From Taudactylus pleione (taxonomy: Eukaryota; Chordata; Amphibia; Anura; Myobatrachidae), in the NCBI GenBank assembly GCA_031769625.1, contig JAUIMM010000687.1, positions 1 through 64,000 on the forward strand: 64,000 bases of DNA. The letters are read 5' to 3'. The position numbers and the translations under genes are program-made. Of the stretch, positions 54,131 through 64,000 are shown piece by piece. Each line of letters starts with the position of its first letter. Within the stretch, counting starts at the first letter, position 1. The notes under the pieces were generated by a model. The model searched no databases and was not told the origin of the DNA. It saw only the letters and a program-made list of their open reading frames with translations.

Positions 54131-56133
54131 TTATAAATGTAAACACATATACATTGATTTATAATGGTATTTGATATAAAGTGGTTTATAAAAAGATTAT
54201 TTATGCTTTGTTCTCAAGTATGGTCAGCTCATTGGGTCAGAGCTTGGGCTGGTAGTTAGAAACTGCAGCAGTAAATTAGGAGCATGGTATCTAGGAGACA
54301 GCACTGCAACTCCAAACCAAACAGCAGATGCACCCCTGTATTTGTGTCCTTTTCTCCGATATATGTTTTTTCATTTGGCCTGGTTCAATTTCCCCCCCAT
54401 GCTTTCCTTCTCCTTTTTAATCTACACTTTAATTTCTTTGATTTAATGTTACCAAAAGAGAGCAGAGGATTTCAATGTCATTTAGAGCCTTGGAGTTATT
54501 ACTTTTTTTTTCAATTCATCTCTATGTTATCAATTTAACATATGCAGACTTTTTTCCCTCCCTCTCTTTCTCTCTGGGTGCATGATTTGTGAATGCACTG
54601 CCTCCTGCAAGCCTCTGCCACATCCACAAACCAACTGGCAGCCTTTCTTTCTTCATGTCTTCTCTCGGCAGTTAATCAGACAGTCTAGAACCTTAATTGG
54701 AATGTTAACAGTGTTTACAGAATGTTCAGGAGTCTACGGAATATTCATACTGTCCACAGAATGTTCAGGAGTGGCTGCCATGCAGTCACCATGGCATTAG
54801 AATGTAAACAGTCAGCTAGCAGATTCTGCCACTATAACAACATTCTTCTATGATGTCACAATCTACTGCTGCTTATAACCATTGCACTTCCTTGAAGAAG
54901 CCCACTTGAGGGAGACAAAGACCTCAAGATTCATCATATCACTGCTTGTTCTTGCAAATGGAGAAAATGAATGCCTCCAGCTGGTCCAAAGTCAAACAAT
55001 GAGGAAAATTCAAGCATTACACACCTAAAATATATTTTCAAAATATGACAGAAATTATCTGAATAGTAAATGTGAACTACTCTAGCATATTTTGCCTCAA
55101 TATAGAAATGTAACAAATATCCAAGTTGTTGGAAGTAATGGAGAGCAATTCATGCCTCCAACAGTTGTATCCATGTTGTTGCCCCTGCAATGGTGCGAAA
55201 AAGTCAAAACCGGAGACCTGATAAACAATTTCCAAATGGCATTGCAGAAGTGTCATAGGGGTTGGATAATCATAACACAATAGAATATATTCATTATTTA
55301 ATTAGCCAATCCTCCGCAAATACATCCACTTTACAGGGACTTTGACTTTAGTCCCAGAATTAGGCCTGAATAGAGGCAGATAAATGGAGACAAGACATGG
55401 AGGCACAATGCGACACCAAAAGATCAGTCCTCTTCTTATCAGTTGTTTAATGAATCATATGAAGTGTTTATAAATGCAAAAGTGCAAACAGGTGAGTGCA
55501 GCAGCAGGTTGTATTGACATGTGATTGTAGAACAAGCACTGGGGGCATAGGCCTCATTTCTCCCCATCCCCTCAGAGCAAAATGGCCCCCATTGAGGGGA
55601 AAAAAATGAATCTTCAGGTCCCCCTTCACCGATACTAGTGGGACCCATGAGCACCCTTGATCCCTGGAGCCATTTTTTTTCAATAAATGGTCTCCTTAAT
55701 TGTAATGGCATATGATTTATACTACCCCTAATGGTATTTGTGATTTCTGTTCCTTTCTTCCACATGTTACATGGCTACTTTTGTATGTGATGTAACAAAG
55801 TTGGAGTTTGTTCCCAAGCCTAGTGTTGGATGGGAGCCTGCAGACCCTTGTATTCTAAGGAGCCTTTTGGCGCCATGGATGTCAAAGATGGGCTTCATGG
55901 TTCTGACTTGATGGGGAGAAATGAGGCTCATGTGCCCAGTGCATTTTTGCTGTTTCTTGAATGATTGGAGCACTCCCCTAGGTCACTTCAGGCCTAACGG
56001 CATGATGCTGTACTGCTGCAGCCAATAGGTTTTGCTTGGTACTGTGGAAAAATCTACCATGATCCAATACAGGGAAGCCTTAGTTCTAGACAGCGCTGTA
56101 GTGCATAACCACAACCTCAAGAACATCACGGGT

Positions 56134-56135
<2 letters not shown>

Positions 56136-56180
<45 letters not shown>

Positions 56181-56181
56181 T
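56136..56181 (+). repeat. Expanded (TA)n microsatellite in U14
   Basis: About 17 TA repeats, then TTTATATATATTA. Confidence 0.9.
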
Positions 56182-56551
56182 ATTTTTTTTTTTATTATTA
56201 TTGTTTTTTACAGAAGCCATAGAAGGATGCTCCAATCACCCAGGAGAGTGTAAAAGCATGCTGTGCAAATAAGCACCATTTCTCTTTAACCCACAAAAGC
56301 CAAAGACCCATCATCACAGAGCACCAGGGTACACCTTAGATTCAGGGTCTTCAGGCTCTCTTATGTCTCAAAGCTTGGGGGCTGCGCTTCTGATTTGGTA
56401 CTTATCAGACACAAGCAGCTACCTCACATAGAGAGACATTGATAATTGCTGATGAACACAATGGGTAGTTTAAATCATATACTATTACAATTAGGGAGAG
56501 CTATTTTTAAATAAAAAATAAATACATGTATATATTTATTAGAATTTCCAG

Positions 56552-56786
56552 TACTTATCATATGCTAATTACCAGTAATTCAATGCTTAAATGTTAACTA
56601 AGCAGATAGATAGCGCACACATTACTTCATTTATAAGCATAAAGTTTAGCTGCAAAGTATTTTGCATATATACAAATTATGTTGCAGCTGGTACATTTTA
56701 AGTGTAAATGAAGTAATATTTGCACTGTTTGCCCACTTAGTTGACTTTAAAAGATTAAATATATGATGCTTAGCATATGGTAAGTA
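56552..56786. mobile_element. MITE-like palindrome in U14
   Basis: Same 235-bp foldback as in the other units. Confidence 0.7.
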
Positions 56787-58789
56787 TTATAAATGTAAAC
56801 ACATATACATTGATTTATAATGGTATTTGATATAAAGTGGTTTATAAAAAGATTATTTATGCTTTGTTCTCAAGTATGGTCAGCTCATTGGGTCAGAGCT
56901 TGGGCTGGTAGTTAGAAACTGCAGCAGTAAATTAGGAGCATGGTATCTAGGAGACAGCACTGCAACTCCAAACCAAACAGCAGATGCACCCCTGTATTTG
57001 TGTCCTTTTCTCCGATATATGTTTTTTCATTTGGCCTGGTTCAATTTCCCCCCCATGCTTTCCTTCTCCTTTTTAATCTACACTTTAATTTCTTTGATTT
57101 AATGTTACCAAAAGAGAGCAGAGGATTTCAATGTCATTTAGAGCCTTGGAGTTATTACTTTTTTTTTCAATTCATCTCTATGTTATCAATTTAACATATG
57201 CAGACTTTTTTCCCTCCCTCTCTTTCTCTCTGGGTGCATGATTTGTGAATGCACTGCCTCCTGCAAGCCTCTGCCACATCCACAAACCAACTGGCAGCCT
57301 TTCTTTCTTCATGTCTTCTCTCGGCAGTTAATCAGACAGTCTAGAACCTTAATTGGAATGTTAACAGTGTTTACAGAATGTTCAGGAGTCTACGGAATAT
57401 TCATACTGTCCACAGAATGTTCAGGAGTGGCTGCCATGCAGTCACCATGGCATTAGAATGTAAACAGTCAGCTAGCAGATTCTGCCACTATAACAACATT
57501 CTTCTATGATGTCACAATCTACTGCTGCTTATAACCATTGCACTTCCTTGAAGAAGCCCACTTGAGGGAGACAAAGACCTCAAGATTCATCATATCACTG
57601 CTTGTTCTTGCAAATGGAGAAAATGAATGCCTCCAGCTGGTCCAAAGTCAAACAATGAGGAAAATTCAAGCATTACACACCTAAAATATATTTTCAAAAT
57701 ATGACAGAAATTATCTGAATAGTAAATGTGAACTACTCTAGCATATTTTGCCTCAATATAGAAATGTAACAAATATCCAAGTTGTTGGAAGTAATGGAGA
57801 GCAATTCATGCCTCCAACAGTTGTATCCATGTTGTTGCCCCTGCAATGGTGCGAAAAAGTCAAAACCGGAGACCTGATAAACAATTTCCAAATGGCATTG
57901 CAGAAGTGTCATAGGGGTTGGATAATCATAACACAATAGAATATATTCATTATTTAATTAGCCAATCCTCCGCAAATACATCCACTTTACAGGGACTTTG
58001 ACTTTAGTCCCAGAATTAGGCCTGAATAGAGGCAGATAAATGGAGACAAGACATGGAGGCACAATGCGACACCAAAAGATCAGTCCTCTTCTTATCAGTT
58101 GTTTAATGAATCATATGAAGTGTTTATAAATGCAAAAGTGCAAACAGGTGAGTGCAGCAGCAGGTTGTATTGACATGTGATTGTAGAACAAGCACTGGGG
58201 GCATAGGCCTCATTTCTCCCCATCCCCTCAGAGCAAAATGGCCCCCATTGAGGGGAAAAAAATGAATCTTCAGGTCCCCCTTCACCGATACTAGTGGGAC
58301 CCATGAGCACCCTTGATCCCTGGAGCCATTTTTTTTCAATAAATGGTCTCCTTAATTGTAATGGCATATGATTTATACTACCCCTAATGGTATTTGTGAT
58401 TTCTGTTCCTTTCTTCCACATGTTACATGGCTACTTTTGTATGTGATGTAACAAAGTTGGAGTTTGTTCCCAAGCCTAGTGTTGGATGGGAGCCTGCAGA
58501 CCCTTGTATTCTAAGGAGCCTTTTGGCGCCATGGATGTCAAAGATGGGCTTCATGGTTCTGACTTGATGGGGAGAAATGAGGCTCATGTGCCCAGTGCAT
58601 TTTTGCTGTTTCTTGAATGATTGGAGCACTCCCCTAGGTCACTTCAGGCCTAACGGCATGATGCTGTACTGCTGCAGCCAATAGGTTTTGCTTGGTACTG
58701 TGGAAAAATCTACCATGATCCAATACAGGGAAGCCTTAGTTCTAGACAGCGCTGTAGTGCATAACCACAACCTCAAGAACATCACGGGT

Positions 58790-58791
<2 letters not shown>

Positions 58792-58870
<79 letters not shown>

Positions 58871-58871
58871 T
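58792..58871 (+). repeat. Longest (TA)n microsatellite, in U15
   Basis: About 34 pure TA repeats followed by TTTATATATATTA. Perfect TA runs of this size can extrude cruciforms. Confidence 0.9.
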
Positions 58872-59241
58872 ATTTTTTTTTTTATTATTATTGTTTTTTA
58901 CAGAAGCCATAGAAGGATGCTCCAATCACCCAGGAGAGTGTAAAAGCATGCTGTGCAAATAAGCACCATTTCTCTTTAACCCACAAAAGCCAAAGACCCA
59001 TCATCACAGAGCACCAGGGTACACCTTAGATTCAGGGTCTTCAGGCTCTCTTATGTCTCAAAGCTTGGGGGCTGCGCTTCTGATTTGGTACTTATCAGAC
59101 ACAAGCAGCTACCTCACATAGAGAGACATTGATAATTGCTGATGAACACAATGGGTAGTTTAAATCATATACTATTACAATTAGGGAGAGCTATTTTTAA
59201 ATAAAAAATAAATACATGTATATATTTATTAGAATTTCCAG

Positions 59242-59476
59242 TACTTATCATATGCTAATTACCAGTAATTCAATGCTTAAATGTTAACTAAGCAGATAGA
59301 TAGCGCACACATTACTTCATTTATAAGCATAAAGTTTAGCTGCAAAGTATTTTGCATATATACAAATTATGTTGCAGCTGGTACATTTTAAGTGTAAATG
59401 AAGTAATATTTGCACTGTTTGCCCACTTAGTTGACTTTAAAAGATTAAATATATGATGCTTAGCATATGGTAAGTA
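59242..59476. mobile_element. MITE-like palindrome in U15
   Basis: Same 235-bp foldback as in the other units. Confidence 0.7.
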
Positions 59477-61481
59477 TTATAAATGTAAACACATATACAT
59501 TGATTTATAATGGTATTTGATATAAAGTGGTTTATAAAAAGATTATTTATGCTTTGTTCTCAAGTATGGTCAGCTCATTGGGTCAGAGCTTGGGCTGGTA
59601 GTTAGAAACTGCAGCAGTAAATTAGGAGCATGGTATCTAGGAGACAGCACTGCAACTCCAAACCAAACAGCAGATGCACCCCTGTATTTGTGTCCTTTTC
59701 TCCGATATATGTTTTTTCATTTGGCCTGGTTCAATTTCCCCCCCATGCTTTCCTTCTCCTTTTTAATCTACACTTTAATTTCTTTGATTTAATGTTACCA
59801 AAAGAGAGCAGAGGATTTCAATGTCATTTAGAGCCTTGGAGTTATTACTTTTTTTTTCAATTCATCTCTATGTTATCAATTTAACATATGCAGACTTTTT
59901 TCCCTCCCTCTCTTTCTCTCTGGGTGCATGATTTGTGAATGCACTGCCTCCTGCAAGCCTCTGCCACATCCACAAACCAACTGGCAGCCTTTCTTTCTTC
60001 ATGTCTTCTCTCGGCAGTTAATCAGACAGTCTAGAACCTTAATTGGAATGTTAACAGTGTTTACAGAATGTTCAGGAGTCTACGGAATATTCATACTGTC
60101 CACAGAATGTTCAGGAGTGGCTGCCATGCAGTCACCATGGCATTAGAATGTAAACAGTCAGCTAGCAGATTCTGCCACTATAACAACATTCTTCTATGAT
60201 GTCACAATCTACTGCTGCTTATAACCATTGCACTTCCTTGAAGAAGCCCACTTGAGGGAGACAAAGACCTCAAGATTCATCATATCACTGCTTGTTCTTG
60301 CAAATGGAGAAAATGAATGCCTCCAGCTGGTCCAAAGTCAAACAATGAGGAAAATTCAAGCATTACACACCTAAAATATATTTTCAAAATATGACAGAAA
60401 TTATCTGAATAGTAAATGTGAACTACTCTAGCATATTTTGCCTCAATATAGAAATGTAACAAATATCCAAGTTGTTGGAAGTAATGGAGAGCAATTCATG
60501 CCTCCAACAGTTGTATCCATGTTGTTGCCCCTGCAATGGTGCGAAAAAGTCAAAACCGGAGACCTGATAAACAATTTCCAAATGGCATTGCAGAAGTGTC
60601 ATAGGGGTTGGATAATCATAACACAATAGAATATATTCATTATTTAATTAGCCAATCCTCCGCAAATACATCCACTTTACAGGGACTTTGACTTTAGTCC
60701 CAGAATTAGGCCTGAATAGAGGCAGATAAATGGAGACAAGACATGGAGGCACAATGCGACACCAAAAGATCAGTCCTCTTCTTATCAGTTGTTTAATGAA
60801 TCATATGAAGTGTTTATAAATGCAAAAGTGCAAACAGGTGAGTGCAGCAGCAGGTTGTATTGACATGTGATTGTAGAACAAGCACTGGGGGCATAGGCCT
60901 CATTTCTCCCCATCCCCTCAGAGCAAAATGGCCCCCATTGAGGGGAAAAAAATGAATCTTCAGGTCCCCCTTCACCGATACTAGTGGGACCCATGAGCAC
61001 CCTTGATCCCTGGAGCCATTTTTTTTCAATAAATGGTCTCCTTAATTGTAATGGCATATGATTTATACTACCCCTAATGGTATTTGTGATTTCTGTTCCT
61101 TTCTTCCACATGTTACATGGCTACTTTTGTATGTGATGTAACAAAGTTGGAGTTTGTTCCCAAGCCTAGTGTTGGATGGGAGCCTGCAGACCCTTGTATT
61201 CTAAGGAGCCTTTTGGCGCCATGGATGTCAAAGATGGGCTTCATGGTTCTGACTTGATGGGGAGAAATGAGGCTCATGTGCCCAGTGCATTTTTGCTGTT
61301 TCTTGAATGATTGGAGCACTCCCCTAGGTCACTTCAGGCCTAACGGCATGATGCTGTACTGCTGCAGCCAATAGGTTTTGCTTGGTACTGTGGAAAAATC
61401 TACCATGATCCAATACAGGGAAGCCTTAGTTCTAGACAGCGCTGTAGTGCATAACCACAACCTCAAGAACATCACGGGTCC

Positions 61482-61499
61482 TATATATATATATATATA

Positions 61500-61544
<45 letters not shown>

Positions 61545-61545
61545 T
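61482..61545 (+). repeat. Expanded, C-interrupted (TA)n microsatellite in U16
   Basis: A TA run broken by C at 61501, then TTTATATATATTA. Confidence 0.9.
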
Positions 61546-61913
61546 ATTTTTTTTTTTATTATTATTGTTTTTTACAGAAGCCATAGAAGGATGCTCCAAT
61601 CACCCAGGAGAGTGTAAAAGCATGCTGTGCAAATAAGCACCATTTCTCTTTAACCCACAAAAGCCAAAGACCCATCATCACAGAGCACCAGGGTACACCT
61701 TAGATTCAGGGTCTTCAGGCTCTCTTATGTCTCAAAGCTTGGGGGCTGCGCTTCTGATTTGGTACTTATCAGACACAAGCAGCTACCTCACATAGAGAGA
61801 CATTGATAATTGCCTGAACACAATGGGTAGTTTAAATCATATACTATTACAATTAGGGAGAGCTATTTTTAAATAAAAAATAAATACATGTATATATTTA
61901 TTAGAATTTCCAG

Positions 61914-62148
61914 TACTTATCATATGCTAATTACCAGTAATTCAATGCTTAAATGTTAACTAAGCAGATAGATAGCGCACACATTACTTCATTTATAAGC
62001 ATAAAGTTTAGCTGCAAAGTATTTTGCATATATACAAATTATGTTGCAGCTGGTACATTTTAAGTGTAAATGAAGTAATATTTGCACTGTTTGCCCACTT
62101 AGTTGACTTTAAAAGATTAAATATATGATGCTTAGCATATGGTAAGTA
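61914..62148. mobile_element. MITE-like palindrome in U16
   Basis: Same 235-bp foldback as in the other units. Confidence 0.7.
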
Positions 62149-63806
62149 TTATAAATGTAAACACATATACATTGATTTATAATGGTATTTGATATAAAGT
62201 GGTTTATAAAAAGATTATTTATGCTTTGTTCTCAAGTATGGTCAGCTCATTGGGTCAGAGCTTGGGCTGGTAGTTAGAAACTGCAGCAGTAAATTAGGAG
62301 CATGGTATCTAGGAGACAGCACTGCAACTCCAAACCAAACAGCAGATGCACCCCTGTATTTGTGTCCTTTTCTCCGATATATGTTTTTTCATTTGGCCTG
62401 GTTCAATTTCCCCCCCATGCTTTCCTTCTCCTTTTTAATCTACACTTTAATTTCTTTGATTTAATGTTACCAAAAGAGAGCAGAGGATTTCAATGTCATT
62501 TAGAGCCTTGGAGTTATTACTTTTTTTTTCAATTCATCTCTATGTTATCAATTTAACATATGCAGACTTTTTTCCCTCCCTCTCTTTCTCTCTGGGTGCA
62601 TGATTTGTGAATGCACTGCCTCCTGCAAGCCTCTGCCACATCCACAAACCAACTGGCAGCCTTTCTTTCTTCATGTCTTCTCTCGGCAGTTAATCAGACA
62701 GTCTAGAACCTTAATTGGAATGTTAACAGTGTTTACAGAATGTTCAGGAGTCTACGGAATATTCATACTGTCCACAGAATGTTCAGGAGTGGCTGCCATG
62801 CAGTCACCATGGCATTAGAATGTAAACAGTCAGCTAGCAGATTCTGCCACTATAACAACATTCTTCTATGATGTCACAATCTACTGCTGCTTATAACCAT
62901 TGCACTTCCTTGAAGAAGCCCACTTGAGGGAGACAAAGACCTCAAGATTCATCATATCACTGCTTGTTCTTGCAAATGGAGAAAATGAATGCCTCCAGCT
63001 GGTCCAAAGTCAAACAATGAGGAAAATTCAAGCATTACACACCTAAAATATATTTTCAAAATATGACAGAAATTATCTGAATAGTAAATGTGAACTACTC
63101 TAGCATATTTTGCCTCAATATAGAAATGTAACAAATATCCAAGTTGTTGGAAGTAATGGAGAGCAATTCATGCCTCCAACAGTTGTATCCATGTTGTTGC
63201 CCCTGCAATGGTGCGAAAAAGTCAAAACCGGAGACCTGATAAACAATTTCCAAATGGCATTGCAGAAGTGTCATAGGGGTTGGATAATCATAACACAATA
63301 GAATATATTCATTATTTAATTAGCCAATCCTCCGCAAATACATCCACTTTACAGGGACTTTGACTTTAGTCCCAGAATTAGGCCTGAATAGAGGCAGATA
63401 AATGGAGACAAGACATGGAGGCACAATGCGACACCAAAAGATCAGTCCTCTTCTTATCAGTTGTTTAATGAATCATATGAAGTGTTTATAAATGCAAAAG
63501 TGCAAACAGGTGAGTGCAGCAGCAGGTTGTATTGACATGTGATTGTAGAACAAGCACTGGGGGCATAGGCCTCATTTCTCCCCATCCCCTCAGAGCAAAA
63601 TGGCCCCCATTGAGGGGAAAAAAATGAATCTTCAGGTCCCCCTTCACCGATACTAGTGGGACCCATGAGCACCCTTGATCCCTGGAGCCATTTTTTTTCA
63701 ATAAATGGTCTCCTTAATTGTAATGGCATATGATTTATACTACCCCTAATGGTATTTGTGATTTCTGTTCCTTTCTTCCACATGTTACATGGCTACTTTT
63801 GTATGT

Positions 63807-64000
63807 GATGTAACAAAGTTGGAGTTTGTTCCCAAGCCTAGTGTTGGATGGGAGCCTGCAGACCCTTGTATTCTAAGGAGCCTTTTGGCGCCATGGATGT
63901 CAAAGATGGGCTTCATGGTTCTGACTTGATGGGGAGAAATGAGGCTCATGTGCCCAGTGCATTTTTGCTGTTTCTTGAATGATTGGAGCACTCCCCTAGG
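63807..64000 (+). repeat. Satellite unit U17 (first 194 bp, cut by window end)
   Basis: Identical in the visible part to the starts of other units; it includes the right inverted arm. The array continues beyond the window. Confidence 0.95.

Larger units (their letters stand above)
53125..55788 (+). repeat. Satellite unit U13 (right of LINE copy 4)
   Basis: Starts TGTAACAAAG; the leading GA of the unit is lost or merged with the LINE tail. Right-group variants (GAAGGATG, GTTGTTG, CACAATG). No gene seen. Confidence 0.95.
55789..58444 (+). repeat. Satellite unit U14 (2656 bp)
   Basis: Right-group unit with intermediate TA length. No gene seen. Confidence 0.95.
58445..61134 (+). repeat. Satellite unit U15 (2690 bp, the longest)
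   Basis: Right-group unit; its extra length comes from the TA tract. No gene seen. Confidence 0.95.
61135..63806 (+). repeat. Satellite unit U16 (2672 bp)
   Basis: Right-group unit. The TA tract is interrupted by one C, and a private 2-bp shortening gives ATTGCCTGAACAC near 61809 for ATTGCTGATGAACAC. No gene seen. Confidence 0.95.

Noticed and set aside
5157..64000. CRISPR array or bacterial/phage origin
   Set aside because: The repeats are 2.6 kb, not short with unique spacers; the LINE ORFs, poly(A) tails and TA microsatellites are eukaryotic.
1..64000. LTR retrotransposon or endogenous retrovirus because of YMDD and CCHC knuckles
   Set aside because: There is no LTR, protease, integrase or RNase H; the endonuclease is APE type and the element ends in poly(A), so it is a LINE.

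Overview
This window is eukaryotic repeat DNA and holds no host gene that I can recognise. It is a head-to-tail tandem array of a satellite unit about 2.63 kb long (16 essentially complete copies and the start of a 17th). Four copies of one non-LTR retrotransposon (LINE) interrupt it. The LINE has the two-ORF plan of the Tx1 branch of the L1 group: ORF1 carries three CCHC zinc knuckles, and ORF2 carries an APE-type endonuclease, a reverse transcriptase and a C-terminal CCHC motif. Tx1-like elements are best known from amphibians and fishes, so an aquatic vertebrate or amphibian genome is the most likely source; the species cannot be fixed from sequence alone.

Layout: LINE copy 1 (5' end cut by the window edge) 1-5153; satellite units U1-U3 5157-13055; LINE copy 2 13056-18439; units U4-U12 18440-42223; LINE copies 3 and 4 directly head to tail 42224-47684 and 47688-53124; units U13-U17 53125-64000. 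About one third of the window is LINE and two thirds is satellite.

All four LINEs are on the + strand, and every insertion lies at the same point of the satellite unit, just after TTTTGTATGT and before GATGTAACAAAG. Of 17 such sites seen, 3 are occupied and 14 are empty; no LINE sequence lies elsewhere in the satellite. The copies are almost identical, have uniform complete 5' ends where visible, and mostly carry intact ORFs, so the family is young. Copy 4 has a 2-bp deletion that splits ORF2. The LINE 5' UTR begins with a stretch resembling the 5' stem-loop of U2 snRNA. The 3' UTR ends in an 88-nt foldable module, which copy 2 lacks although it sits in the same target.

Each satellite unit contains, in order: one arm of an inverted repeat, a CCAAT motif, a (TA)n/T-rich tract, a 235-bp imperfect palindrome that looks like a fossil MITE, three GAAnnTTC dyads resembling heat-shock elements, two small hairpins, a consensus 5' splice-site-like motif, the other inverted arm and the LINE target. 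Units fall into two variant groups with a switch around U9/U10, where the (TA)n tract expands from about 20 bp to as much as 80 bp. The best candidate for an undescribed system is this pairing of a sequence-specific Tx1-like LINE with a satellite host. Because the window is so repetitive, unit number and order depend on the assembly being correct.
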